From: Effrenium voratum
Taxonomy: Eukaryota; Sar; Dinophyceae; Suessiales; Symbiodiniaceae
Reading direction: 5' to 3'
DNA length: 64,000 nucleotides
Assembly (NCBI GenBank): GCA_963377175.1
Contig: CAUJNA010000580.1
Coordinates: 316,647 to 380,646 of the forward strand
Part shown: piece by piece, positions 33,221 through 45,949 of the stretch
Position numbering within the stretch: the stretch's first letter is position 1
Layout: each line of letters starts with the position of its first letter
Made by a program: the position numbers and the translations under genes
The notes under the pieces: model-generated
What the model was told of the DNA's origin: nothing
The model's input: only the letters and a program-made list of their open reading frames with translations
Database searches by the model: none

Positions 33221-34256
33221 GGGTGCTTGGCACACATTCGGGGCCACAAAATGGGTCCAGAAGGTATCGAATGTGCGCATGCCACATATCATATCATTTG
33301 AACAGTGCTTTGAGATTTGAGGCCACGTTCCGGAAGGACAAGTTCTAACTTGATTTCCACCATTCTTTCCAGGATCATGCTTTTCAAGAACTTACTAAAA
33401 TTGGATTTCTCGTGAGAACGATTCGATGGGGAAGAATGGCAGGTCGATCTGTAGGCAAGTCGAACCTGCGCAGTGCCCCCACCCCCCCCCCCCCCCACCC
33501 CCCCAACCGCCCCCCCCATCTTTAAGGCCGCCTGCCTATTGACAGAGTTGTTTTTCTTCAGCGTTCGGGAGGGCTGTGGGACGGTTCCCATGACCGCTGC
33601 TCTCAGCCAAAAAATCGCCCAGTGCTATCACCATAGTCGTTCCTTTCGTTGGGTTCTTGGGTAGCTACAGGAAAGCCATTCCCTTCAACCAGTCAGGTTT
33701 GTGTTGCTCGGAAAACGGATTTTGCACGCTTTTCGTATCAGTTCCAGCTAATTCGTGGTGGGCTTCCTGGGAAGAGGTTGGGTGAACATGTCATGCTGAA
33801 TGAGGGACGAATTCGGAGCAAAATAGATTTCAACCACCTTCCACCAGGAGACTCACTGATCATCTCTTTCAGGAAACCGCCGTCTTCCGACTGCTCACAT
33901 GACTCTCCGATTTCCACAGGACTCGACTGGACACGGGATGGATCTGGAGACATGCCTTAAGGCAAAAGGCGACCATATCTTACCCAAAGAAACGGTTCCA
34001 TATTATCAGCTGTGTCCCTGACTTCGGATTAATACATTATCATCTACCAAAATGAATATATGGGAATGGGTCAAAATTAAGTCACCCAGGGACCGCAAGT
34101 TTTAGGGTCCCATGTTGGGTACCTATGTTTGACCCACAGCCATATTAGTTTCCCAGATCCCCTCTTCGACATCCGACGTCACTCATGAATCAACTTGGCA
34201 AAGTCTGCGGCCTTCTGCCTCTTATGCCATTGCTTTGAAGGGCCCTCCTTCAAACG
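33221..34256. other. Spacer with poly-C tract
   Basis: Contains a C-rich run at about 33478-33516. A 103-codon + frame at 33649-33960 lacks GC-rich third positions and is doubtful, though its LPPGDSLIISFRKPPSS part could be a decayed gene piece. Confidence 0.35.
34062..34147 (+). repeat. Family F2 TIR element
   Basis: ATATGGGAATGGGTCAAAAT to ATGTTTGACCCACAGCCATAT, with GGGACCGCAAGTTTTAGG inside. Confidence 0.65.
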
Positions 34257-34375
34257 ATGAGCGAGGCGCTTCGCGTTTTTTTCCCGCCGCGCATGTCACG
34301 CGTAGCGTTCGCCAGGGCCAAAGTTGCGCCGGCTGGGCGCTCGGGCGGCAAACTGGATCCTTGGAAGTCTGTGGT
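34257..34375 (+). CDS. Candidate first exon, unknown protein
   Basis: The ATG at 34257 opens MSEALRVFFPPRMSRVAFAR followed by AKVAPAGRSGGKLDPWKSVV, with about 70% GC third positions and a possible GC donor. The Arg/Ala-rich, acid-poor start could be an organelle targeting peptide (inference). An AG upstream (GCTTTGAAG|G) could accept the spliced leader. It may be the start of the gene that ends at 39055. Confidence 0.4.
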
Positions 34376-35319
34376 TGCGCAGCTTGCAGTTACCCTCCCA
34401 ATGAAAGTCGGGCGGAGTTTGATAGACGAAAGCCTTCCTTTTGACAGAACCCCAGTACGTCCAATTTCGTTGTAAAGAGGGTACTTTTTTGAACCCTTTC
34501 AGAGGGAAACAATGTTCCAGGCTGTCTGTGTGTGGTCGGAACTAAGGTCCAGAAAAAAAACTGCCCGGGGGGGGGGGGTCTACACGTCACGCATGGTTTG
34601 GGGGAAGCGTCACTGGGGCTCTTGTCCACGATGAGCGCCAGTTCCAAGTGAGACATACATTGGTATGAGCGCGGCTCAACTGCATCGACACGAAACTCCA
34701 GGACTTTTTGATGTCATTTCACAAAGTGGTTTCCATGTCCTGTAAAGAGCAAGTGACTCAATGACTCTCAATGATCCGGGATACGTGCCCAAACAAACCC
34801 GGAAATTCAGAATTCAGGGTTAGCCCTGTTGGACCTGGACGTAAGCAACGCCGTGCAAGAAGAGCTGTGCAATGCATAGCTGCGAGAGTGAAGATGTGCA
34901 GGCAGAACAAGCCTTTCTTGCAACAAGCTAAGGTAGGATTGGGTCAGCTTGCCGCTAGTTTCCAGCTGAGTTTGTTACGCCAGTGTCCGTTTTGAGGACC
35001 AGAACTCACCGAGTCGGAATCGGAAAGGCGAAGCCCTCCGGTGCGTCCTTTTAGGTCCCCCGAAATCGGCTGAGCGGTTCCCCTTTGGTTTTTCTACACC
35101 AAAAACAACTCGAAACCTTTGGAGTCCTTCGGTACCCCAAACAACTCTCCACTTTGGTTTCCTACGGAAACATTTGTTTGCCTTCGGTACCTCCCAAAAA
35201 GCAAGGATAAGTTCTTCTGAGGATGGCCCCACCTAACCCTGGCCTTCTCTACGTCAGGTCATGGCACTAGGCGCGGGATCTCGGATTCGGATCGATTGGA
35301 GCCGAAGACTTTTCAGCTG

Positions 35320-35461
35320 CTTCCATTTGCTGAAATGAATAATAATAGGTTGCTTTAAAAGAAAACAACAACAAACAAGACTGGTTTTAAAGGGAGATAC
35401 TGAACATTAATCATTATGTGTTTTTGTTTGTTTTTTTCAGGGGACTTAAGAAAATGGAAGG
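35320..35461 (+). repeat. Family D introner-like TIR element
   Basis: TTCCATTTGCTGAAATG at the left, GACTTAAGAAAATGGAAG at the right. Longer than the others because of an A/C-rich insertion (AACAACAACAAACAAG). Confidence 0.75.
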
Positions 35462-35516
35462 TTGTGGTTGGATCTACCGCCAAGGGACGCAAAAGACTGA
35501 GTGGCTTCGCAAGACA
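35462..35516 (+). CDS. Candidate exon between two introner-like elements
   Basis: The frame WIYRQGTQKTEWLRKT has about 68% GC third positions. It begins at the right end of one family D element and is followed 70 bp later by the next. A GC donor (AAG|GCCAAA-like) is possible. Confidence 0.35.
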
Positions 35517-35588
35517 AGGCCAAAGGGGTCCCTATAAGCCGCTCTGTCATGTTGGGGAGCCTTGAGAAAGGCCGGGAGTTCCAACTCC

Positions 35589-35699
35589 TTCCATATTTGC
35601 TTAAGTTGTGTGTTATGATGTTTGTTTAATGTGTTCCATTGTTTTTCAAGGGAATCTACCACTACAGGACATTTTTTCCAGGGGACTTAAGCAAATGGA
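35589..35699 (+). repeat. Family D introner-like TIR element
   Basis: TTCCATATTTGCTTAAG at the left, GACTTAAGCAAATGGAG at the right, with TCAAGGGAATCTACCACTAC and TTTTTTCCAG inside. Confidence 0.8.
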
Positions 35700-36348
35700 G
35701 ATTAATGATTTGCACGGAGCGTCAGGCGTCAGCCGTTGCACAATTTGTTTTGATGCATCATTGGTGCGTCTAGTTTCCCCGTTTTCCCACTGACGGTCTC
35801 AGGTTGTATCATTCGAGGAGAAAGCGCAGGATGTGCAGGAAATGGCTTCGTGTCTGAACCTCACTTGGCTGGTGAAACGTCCTGGACACCAACCACGGCA
35901 CCATGAGCCCTTGGCTCTCTTTGGGGAACATCAAGTTGAGCCCCTTTGAATAAGTCGGAACTGTCTGAAACAAATGGGGGGACCCAGGGTTATGTTCACC
36001 AAAGAGGGTACCGTACCTGCTTTTGCTGATACCCTCTTTGGGTTTGTTTGGAAGGGAGGTCAAAGCAAAATCACTCTGTTTTTTTTGGGGGGGGAAAGGG
36101 TCCCGTATGGTGACGCTCATAGGCAATTTTGCAACTCCTATTTGGCAACTAGTTCTTTTGGGCATTTTTAGCTTTGGGGTTTGGGCATTTTTCTCTTTTG
36201 CAAGTCTCTGTGGGATTGATTTGGAGAACTTAGGGAACTGGCCGAACGGCTCTTAGTTTCAACAGGGAATCACCTCCCAAACTGGTTGGTGGACGCACAC
36301 CTCCACCTAAAAAATGTCCACCAAAGGTTTAATCAACATTCACACCCA

Positions 36349-36421
36349 TGGGACCTTGTGGGACCTTGTGGGACCTTGTGGGACCTTTTGGGACCTTGTG
36401 GGACCTTGTGGGACCTTGTGG
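36349..36421. repeat. 10-bp minisatellite, seven units
   Basis: TGGGACCTTG repeated seven times, one unit with TTT in place of TTG. Confidence 0.9.
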
Positions 36422-36500
36422 GTTGGCACCTTGGCTTGGATCTTGGGTTACCTTGGATCTATAAAGAAGTCAAACATGTTTTTGTCCAACCACCCATCAG

Positions 36501-36906
36501 CTCCCTCCGGGCCCTTTGCCGCATTTGCCCCCGTGCTCTCAGGGTGGCAAGCCGACGCAAAGCCCAAGGTGCAGACGGGATGGGATGGGAAAGGTGCGCG
36601 CACGGTGCGTGTGTGTGTGTGTGCTGTGTGGCTGTGTCTGTGAGTGTGATTGTTTGTTTGTTTTCGTTTGTTTGTTTAAGTGTTATGTTTGTTTGTTTGT
36701 TTGTTTGTTTGTTTGTTTGCTTGTTTGCTTGTTTGCTTGTTTCCTTGATTGCTGGTTGCTTACTTGCTTGTTTTTTTTGTTTTTTTTTTTTTGTGTGTGT
36801 GTGTGTGTGTGGTGATTTCTTTCTTTCTTTGTTTCGTTTGTTTGGTTCGTCCTTTCGTTCCTTGTTTATTTGTTTGTTTTCTTGCTTGCTTGTTTGTGTG
36901 TGTGAA

Positions 36907-36938
<32 letters not shown>

Positions 36939-39055
36939 TGGTTTGTTGTTTGTGCTTTGTGCTTTGTGCTTTGTGGCTTGTGGTTTGTGTGTGTGGTGTG
37001 TGTGTGTGTGTGCGTGTGTGTGTGTGTGTGTTACAATTCAAGCCTGGCAGCGCGGCCTACCCAAAACTTGTGCATGGGGGCGATGTTTCATTAGGGAAGC
37101 TTGGCGGACATCATTTAGGTGGGGATTTACGCCAACCAATCACTTTTGACGGAGTCGGGATAGGGCTGTCCAATCTTCACACACCCGGGTTTTTGATTTG
37201 TTGCTCCCAGTGACAGCCCGTTTAATTCGGCGATTTACAGCTGGTTTGATACCTGCTAACTTCAAGACAGGGCGTAGAACGATCTTCGTGACCTACATAC
37301 GTAGTCATGTGCATACATGTGAAAACATGTGCATAGGCACATACACATACCCACGTAAACCTATACACGTTGAGCCGTGTGTTTGGGAGCTGGTGGGAGG
37401 TTTCCCACGCGCCGCTCGCGGCGCTTTGAGCCGAATCGGATCTTAGGCTTTTCGGAGAGCCCAATCTTCCCGATGGGGTGGTATGAGTTTTGAAGGGCCC
37501 GAAGTGGACATCAAGATTCCGCGGGGACGCCCAACCACTTTCGAGGGGGGCTCCAACTCTTAGACTTCATAGCCTTTTGTTGACCCGAGGTGTTTTTCGC
37601 TTCTGAGTACTGAGGTTTAGCAATGCCCTTGGAAGAACGGCCCCTGACTTTGCAACATTGACAGAACTGGGGCATTTACCCCCCTGCCCAAGCACGAGGA
37701 AAGTAAACGAGCCACAAAGCCAGAATAATCTACTTCATTAGTTGGCATGTCTGCCTTGTTCTGACCCGTAACGACATTGAGGGGAACACGACCATAGCTT
37801 CAAGGCGTTCCTCTTTCCGTACTTGTTCCCCACTTACAATATCATTATTTGGATTTCATTTGGAGGCGTTCCCGTCCCTAGGTGAACAACAGATGAGCGA
37901 CCAGAAATTGACCATCAGTTTGACTTTTGCATTGGTACGGTCGGAATACCATGAAAAGTAGGTATTTTGCTGTGAAACATAATGGTCCCCCCCAAATAAA
38001 CGAGATCAAAACAAGATCGTTTGTAGGAAACCATGCAAAACGAGATGAACCGATATTAATCTCAGATGAGAGTGACGGCTGTGCAATGCTCAGCTTTGTT
38101 TTCCTGCTAGTGGCCCGGCTTGTAAAGCAGAGACCTGAGCTTTTCGTAGGCTTTTGGTGATCGCCCCGACCGATCGATAGCAGTGACCCAGAGAGCTCTG
38201 AGACTGCGAGATCTCACGGCATTCTCGGGGGCGGCATGCCGCGCGGGCCAGAGAAAAAACAACAGCCCACAATGAGTCCGACACGAGTCCGGAACAAGTC
38301 GGATGCCTTCACGAAAAGTGAATCACAGCCCATTGAAGGCGCCAGTTCTTCATCTCCCCCCTCCTCAGATGAGAAAGATGAACGATGCGAGAGAACAAAG
38401 TAGCTTGCTTGGCGCACAGGGTGTGGCAGGTATAGTTGCACACTTTTCTCCTACAAGTGGTTTGCACTCCCAGGCCACGTTCTTATCGAAAAACACCCAA
38501 TCTTAGGATTGTGCTAGAAATGTAAGCCAGCTGCTCAGATGGATCCCACTGGTTACATTGGATACACTAAGGGTTTCAGACGCAAGAACCACCTCTCAGA
38601 GCTTGCTGCCATTTTCTATCTTCCAAAAGCTTGAGTTTGTATAGCCCGCATAAGCCCAACGAACCCTCACCCGAAACCCCAAACTCGAGGCCTACGAAGG
38701 TACCCAGCGCCTGGCGCCCACACCGCCTGACGGCCTTGCGAGGCGCCTCCGAGAACTGAGGACTCGTCCTCAGAGGCGGGGAATCGCTTGCCGAAAGCGG
38801 GGGGGCATCACCCCCACTTAGACATGGGTCTCTCTCTCGTATCTCCCTAAGGTGACGCCAGTTTCAACATCACCCACTTTCAGGCAAGTTTTCAATTTTG
38901 GAGAGATGTCCTAGAGGGAAACATAGGGCTCCGCCCTGTGGGAGCAAAACCGGGGGTTTTCCCGAAGAAAATCCAAGGAGTCGTTCAAGCTCTTTCTGTC
39001 AGCTTCCGGGATTGCGCAGGATGCCCTCAGCGAGGACCTGTTCAACGTCATTTAA
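36501..39055 (+). CDS. 3' part of an unknown gene
   Basis: Exon 36501-36593 (PSGPFAAFAPVLSGWQADAK, ending VQTGWDGK) has very GC-rich third positions and a GT donor. The terminal exon 39020-39055 follows the acceptor GATTGCGCAG|G and reads DALSEDLFNVI with stop TAA. Possible exons between them: near 37043-37080 (after the T/G tract), 38236-38376 and 38644-38697 (PNEPSPETPNSRPTK with a GT donor). Membership of these in one gene is inferred from direction only. No family is recognised. The small GC-perfect terminal exon is the strongest sign that the gene ends here, before the RRM gene. Confidence 0.45.
36601..37032. repeat. (TG)n, (TTTG)n and T/G tract
   Basis: Several blocks: TGTGTGTG near 36609, TTTG array 36652-36745, T12 near 36780, (GT)n at 36793 and 36898-37031 with an ACGCGC-like interruption. 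Repeat-derived open frames are ignored. It begins only about 10 bp after the 36501-36593 exon. Confidence 0.95.
38236..38403 (+). CDS. Short open frame or exon, hydrophilic protein
   Basis: ATG to TAG, 55 codons: MPRGPEKKQQPTMSPTRVRN, then KSDAFTKSESQPIEGASSSS and PPSSDEKDERCERTK. Such Ser/Lys/Glu-rich sequence would be disordered. It could be a free-standing exon using a GA donor after GATGAGAAA, or the beginning of the RRM gene. Assignment is open. Confidence 0.35.
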   Translation: MPRGPEKKQQPTMSPTRVRNKSDAFTKSESQPIEGASSSSPPSSDEKDERCERTK

Positions 39056-39882
39056 AAGCGAGTTCCGATCACTTGTGCCAAAGAAGAACGTGTGTAGCAT
39101 CCACAAACAGCCTGGAGTTTGTTAGAACCTTTTAAGGCCCACTCAAAGATGCGCTGGGGGTGAATTGCTTAAATGTGCTACATGTGTAAATGGTTAGTGA
39201 CCCTACTTGCAGCATTCTAGGTTCCTCCAGGCTGAATAAGCAGGATAAGCCGGTCAAAACCGCCTCATTCGGTGTGCGCACATCCATCTAGACTAAGATC
39301 AGCCTAAGATCAGCCTAAGCAAAGCACCCAAATCCCCTGATTGCAGAAAAGAGGCGCAGCTCAGTTACTTAACTTCTTTTGGCCTTTCTGCGGAAAGGAG
39401 TTACGTTTCTATTCATGTCAGATTCTGGTGGCCGATCTCACACAGCTGTGGGCCGTTCCCGGCCATACCCTTGGACGGAAGCCAGGTCTCTCATTATTTC
39501 CCACCAAGGCATCCACTGGTTCTTACGGTACCTGAGACACTGCTTGGCGTGAAAGGGGGGATTTTGTTGGGGTCGGCTTCCCTTTTTGAGTCGCAGCCAG
39601 GTAAGCCGTTGGTTGTCAGGTTTCTTCATACGGAAAGTTTTGTGGGGGGCTCAGCTCGACAGGTCAGCCTCCCTCCAGATGTATGGTCTCATGGGTCTCC
39701 TCAAGAGCGATGCGCGCGCGAAGTGGGGAAATGGAGTTTTTGGCCATGGCAGATGTGTCTCCATGTTTCGGGTCCACGTTTTGATGGTGGTACCCCCTTC
39801 TCTCCTGTCGAGAGCTTTGCAGCGGGTAGTTTACGGTGGAAACTCCACCCCAAGAGACAGCGGGATCGCCGTCCTCGGCGAG

Positions 39883-42800
39883 GCGAGTGAGCCCCCGAAC
39901 GGGCACGCGCAGAAGCCCAAGGCGTGATTGCGCGGATTCGCAGTTCGATTGCTGGGTGCGCTTGCCCGCTACAGTTGTTGCCCTCTGTTTGCTGGACAAC
40001 TTTACCCCATGTGCAGGTGTAGCATGTCGCTTGCTCTGTGTCTGTGTTTGTCCTGCCGTTTTGACACCAAGAGACAATGTGCTGGAAGCATCTTAAAGCC
40101 TTCGCCGCTGCACACACAAATACCTCCCGCCCGCAGGCCCGAAGCAGCCCAGCAGTCGAAAAGGTGCAACGCTCAGACGTCGAGGGCTTGCCGGTCGTTT
40201 GTTGGAGCCCTCAAATTGGACCAACGTACAGTACAACATTGGCTTAGGGACTTGTCCGAAAGGTGGAGCTTGGATCAGGTCGCAAGCTTGGATCCTGAAA
40301 GATTCCAGGGGAAATCAAAACGAGCTCACCTGTTTGGGTCAGAACAAACTTATATTGGTGGCTTCCAACCATCCGGTTCCTTAGATTTTTAACTTTTTAG
40401 GGTTTAGTGGGGGTGTCCTTTTAACCCACCAAAAGTTGGATCTGAGGGCAACCCAGTTATGAGGTCTTTTTTCTTTGATGGCAATTGACATGTCAAGATT
40501 CCTGGCATGTTCCTGTGGACCCCTTCCAATGATTCATCGGTCTCCAGGTCCCTCACCGAGATGCTGTAGAGTACCGACCCACATTTGAATAAACTCAATT
40601 CTTGGTGAATAGCGTGGAGAGCCGAAGAATCAGTCCCTTGAATTAGGTTGCCCATGGTTGATCCTGAAAGGTGCTAAGCAAACAGTGAGCAGATCAGTCT
40701 AGGTTGCTCAAATTCAATCCTGAACCCTGATGCATAGTGTGTGTTTCCATTGTTGTGGAGGTGGCTGACTACGTTGTTTGGAATCACCGAGTGCGGAATT
40801 TTCAAGAGATCCATTCCCACAAAGCTTTTTCCGGCCATTGGAGAACCGGGAGTTGTTTTTAGCAGCTTGTGAATTGCAGTACAACCAGCACCCCCAACAA
40901 CTGCTTATTCCCATATCCAAAATCCCAAGTACTGTCCAAACTGGCGTGGTTGGAAAGCATTCAAGTGTTTTTTTTTCCCCACGTTTTGCTCCTCGTTTTG
41001 TTCAAGCGGTTTGCTTCTGAGTTGGCCTGGCCGAGGCAAAGGCGTTAGCCTTGGCAACCTGCGGAGGCGCCAGAGAGTTGAGTGGATTCAAGCCTCTCCC
41101 TTCTCGTCTTGGCAGCCTACTAATGTTGACCCCGGATTAATAAACCCCTGTTTAATATGGGGGTGTTCCCCTCCAAAAGTGATAAATCCCGACTAAAACC
41201 AGCGACACGCCCATAAACTGGGGTTTATTACTCGGGGTCAACATTGTTGGTTTAGGGAGGACATGGACAGGGAGGGACAACAAACACATGTTCCATAAAA
41301 CCAGGAACCCAACCCCCATGTCCTCTTGGGAAACAACTTGCTGGTGCGGGAATCGGAAATGGAATGACCCCTATAAACAATCCAACTAGTTTCCCTTAAG
41401 GGGATGCCTGGGTTCATTCCCACATTCCCTACCTATCGCGCCAGCAAGTCGTTTAGCCCGAACGCCAACTTTCTCCAATTTGCCTGGGGACTTTCTGATG
41501 GGATTTGTGAACAAATTCCTGCCATTGCCTGGTGCGGGACACCCGAGTGCTCCTTCTTGTGTGACTGGGTAACTTGGTCACGGCTGAGAAGAGCCCCCCC
41601 CCTGCCCCAAATTCACACACCCCGGAGGGTTTTTATTAGGGCTACGCAGTTTTTGGCAAGAATTGCTTCAGATTGCGTTGTTTAGAATTGAGTTTCAATA
41701 GGAAAAAAGGGAGCCGTCTTTAACAGGGAGGCGCCCTGGTTTTGTTTAAACACGCAAAACACATTCGCTCACACGAGGCAACCCTTTGGTTTGAAACAAA
41801 AAAGCGCTCCGGATGCAACTTGTTGAGTACGACCTTGTGAAGGGAACCCAATGGCGACCCCGATTGATCATTGTGGCCCCTGATAAGCACATCTGGGAGC
41901 TTGGCTGAGTTCATTTCTTTTCCAGAGAGTTGAGTTTGGGCTCGGTATTTGATAATTTAACATTATTATTGGCAGTTGTTGGGGGCGGCTGGAGCTTTTG
42001 TTTTTATTCCTGGTCCATTTTTAAATAGGGAGACGCTTGTCACCGGTTTTTGCTGCAGAGGAGGCTCCTTTAAGACCTACTAAAAGCATTCGCCCTGTTC
42101 TTCCCATGGCCGAGTCTGGAGAAAGAGGTGGAAATCCATAGGCCCCTGAAGACTTGCAAGGATGGTCCGAGTTTGAAGAAATTGACCCCTTCAGTTCCTT
42201 CAACTGACTTCCTGAGTTCCTGGACTTGATAACTACACAAGTTGGTTAGTTTTCTTTCGGGCCGTCCCCTCGGGACGTGAGTCAAAACTACAGCCCTTGC
42301 CGGGCCGTGTCCAAACTTGGGCCCAAGGAAGGGGCGAGCTCGATGTTGAGATCCGAAAAACGGGTTCCATTGGCTTGAAGCTTGGTGGCTCCCAGCCACC
42401 CGGTTCCTTAGCTTCTTAGCCCTCTAGTCGTTAGTGGTAGTTTCCATTGAACCCACTAAAAGTCTTACTTTTAGCGGGGGATCTGAGGGCAGCCCAGGAA
42501 GTTGGTAGCTTGTGTTCGCAAGGATTTTCTTCAGAAGCCAACTTTGACACATGCCGTTTTGCCCAAAGACATTAGCGGGTGTGTTTTTGAGGCTACCCCT
42601 TTTTGGCTTTTTTAAGAGGGACACCAACAGAAAAACCCACCCACTTCTCTTTTTGGTCGTTCTCCCAAAAAACAACACCCGTTATACGCCCACCAGCCGC
42701 CAGGTTCTCGGAACCCGTGATCCCAATCAGAAGGTCCAGAACTTTCGCAACCTTCTAGGGGGTTGATTCCTCTTCCATTCTTTTCAGCCATCGTTATTTT

Positions 42801-45800
42801 CAAAATTCAATCACCGTTTTGAAGGTTCCGCTAGAGTTTTGGAGAGCAAAAAAACATGTTGTTTTGTCACATCATTGTTCAATTTTGAGCAAGTCCCATG
42901 AATCCTTTCCAACTCCACTAGAAACGGCCCACTGGAATGGGGAGGGTACCCCTAGAAACCTGGATCGGCCTTTCCGCAGGATCGCCGCCCGCCAGTTCCG
43001 CCGGCGTGACAGAGGGCCAAGGGATCTTCGTGGGCGGTCTGGCGTTCTCGCGCGCGGCTTAGCCCAGCAAAAGGCCACTGGAGCGACCGAAGTGAAGGCA
43101 AGCCCAGTGCCAAGCCAGAAAGTGGTGCAAGTTTCCGACCTGGGTGGCTTCCAGCCATCTGGTTCCTTAGATTGTTTGATCTTTCTAGTTGGAATTTAGC
43201 CCACTAAAAGTTGAACTTTTAGCAGGGGATCTGAGGGCTGCCCAGCTACGTGGTGGGTGGACCGTTGTAGAAAACCAGGTTTTGACTGCGACTCAGGCAG
43301 ACTTTGTATCCTCCCTCCAATCATAGCAGCTGACGGAAGCGGTGTGGAAGATGTTGTTCTTTTCGAGCAACCCCCCTGCCGATCTACTTCACAGATTGTT
43401 GGACAGGTGGAGCCTTGTGTCTCAGGGTTGCCTCCTTCTTTGGTATTCTACATGTGCGGGATTCAGCGCAAGGGTTGTGGTGCTGCACTTGAGGGTGTTA
43501 CATTACATGTTCTTTTGATCAAAACCAACCACCCTGAAAAGGTTCCTTTGGGGGCCAAATCAGCATCTCAAGCAAAGGGCACGCTCTTGGGTCACAAGCT
43601 TGGAGCAGTGCTGCTTCATAAATGGGCGGCGTGATGGTCAAGTACATGGGCTGGGTCCCGCAGCTGGGTGCCCTTTTACCAACTTTTTTGGTTGGAGGGT
43701 TCCCCTTTAAAATAGACTACAGAAAAAGGGTACCCTTATTCTAGCCTCTCTACTGGAGGACCTAGTGGGCATTCCTTGGCCAGGTGTTGGAATTATCATC
43801 ACCCAGTTTGGGGTTGGGCAACAATTGCTTAAGCAACCAAGCCAGTTGCACCTAAGCGGTCCAAAAGGAAGATGTTTAAACAGTATACACTTTGTTGCAT
43901 TTTGCTCGGAGGTTCGGACTTTATCTTTTGCCAACTAATGGGTTTTCCATTGAACCACTAAAAGTTAGTCACTTTTAGCAGGGGAGCAGAAATCAACTGA
44001 GTATAGGAGTTTAAGCTTGTTGGAACAGAGTGTTGAATCGCCTAACCCGGACTGATTCGCTAGAGGGGCTTTGATTCTAAGATTTCCCGATTGGTTTTGA
44101 AGGAAAGTGGCAACTGGCACTGTGGGCCTTGCAACATCGGGAACCCAAATATGATTTCTTTCAGGTTTCCCTTTACCCCCAAAATAGGAAGACACACTCA
44201 CACATGAGCGATTGGCATTTTGCTTCGGCCTACTCTTGGTTTAGGGAGGACATGGACAGGGCGGGACAACCCACATTTCCACACAACCAGGGGGCCAACT
44301 CCCGAATTTCCCAATGTCCTCTTGGGAAACATAAGAGGGTTGATCAATAGGTCCTTTACATGGGGGGATGACCATGGGGGATTTCCTACTAAATGGGGAA
44401 AGATACCCATGGATGTTTTTGGGGGCTGAACGGAATATTGATCAACCCACCAATACTGCTTGTGAGTGATATGGCATTTCTTGTGTCACCGTTATGGGAC
44501 AACGGATCTCAGGGTGGACGACCGGGAGCTGCGGAAGCACTTCGAGCAGTTCGGCGCAGTACAGGAGCGAAAGAGCGGTCTGAATATGTTTGTGTTCCGT
44601 TTTAGGTACCCTCCCACCAATTATGACAGGGGGAAAATGGTCTTTCAGGACCCCTCTGTCAGGCTCCATGTTAATTGGGAGAGGGTAACCCCGAATTGGT
44701 GGTTTGGATTGGGGTGGATTTGGAAAAAAACACCTTTGGTTCCTTGCCCCTAGTTGTTTTGGGACCCTTCTTTAGCAAAGTTGGCCAATCTTGGCTTATG
44801 GCTGTCTTGTTTTGAAGAGGCTGGTCTGCTTTTCTCTGCTTTTCCATTTTCAGAATTTTGGTGCAGGGATTTTCATAATGGTGCAGAGGGATCAGCGACC
44901 CTGCCACCCCCACACCCGGCGGCTTCTTTGTCGCCGGGATTATGGGTGTGTCTTTTGAGGGTACTTTATTTGGTTGTTTTATATGGGTGTTGCTCAAAAT
45001 AGAGGTTCCCGTGTAGGATGGTTTTCAGCAGGAAAGCAAAAGGAAACCAATCACCTGAAGGCCTCCACCATTTTGAGAAACATTTAAAGTTGACACGCGT
45101 CTATTTCGGGGCATTCCTCTATTTGGAGAGCCCTTCGCAGAGAAAAAAACGACAGTTCCAAAAGTTTCAGGGGAGGCTGAGTCTCCAAGGCTGTGGGAAA
45201 CACCATGGCTTACCGCCTGAAACTCGCTTCCTGGAATCCTGGACGTTAAACTTTTGAAATTCATTGACAATGTTGGGGCAACCAAAAAGTTTGGAAATTG
45301 TTTTGCCAACCTACTCAGGAAGTGAGGAAGTGTAGTTTCCTTTGAACACTTGCCTTATAAAACAAACCCACAAAGGGTTTGGCTGAACAAACGAGACAGT
45401 GGGCTTTGCATGCAAAAGGTCAGCTCTACTTTCAAAGCAAGCAAGCACTCTGGTTCCTTTGTTCGGGCCATTCCCTTAAGCGTGTGTGTGTGTGTGTGTG
45501 GGTGTGCGTGTGCGTGTGCGTGTGCCTGTGCGGGTGCGGGTGCGGGTGCGGGTGCGGGTGCGTGTGCGTGTGCGTTTGCGTGTGTGCCTGCGCGCGCGCG
45601 CGCGGCGCGGCGCGGCGCGGTGCGTGCGGTGCGGTGCGTTGCGCGCGCAGTGCGGTGCAGTGCGTGCGGTGGTGCCGCGTGCGGTGCGGTGCGGTGCGGC
45701 GCGGCGCGGCGCGTGCGTGCGCGCGCTGCGCTGCGCTGCGCTGCGCTGCGCTGCGCTGCGCTGCGCTGCGCGGCGGCGCGTGCGCGCGTGCGCGTGCGCG

Positions 45801-45857
45801 CGCGCGCGTGCGCGTGCGCGTGCGCGTGCGCGTGCGCGTGCGCGCGTGTGCGTGTGT

Positions 45858-45949
<92 letters not shown>

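Noticed and set aside
33649..33960. 103-codon + frame as a single-exon gene
   Set aside because: Third positions are not GC-rich, the - strand is also open, and there is no motif.
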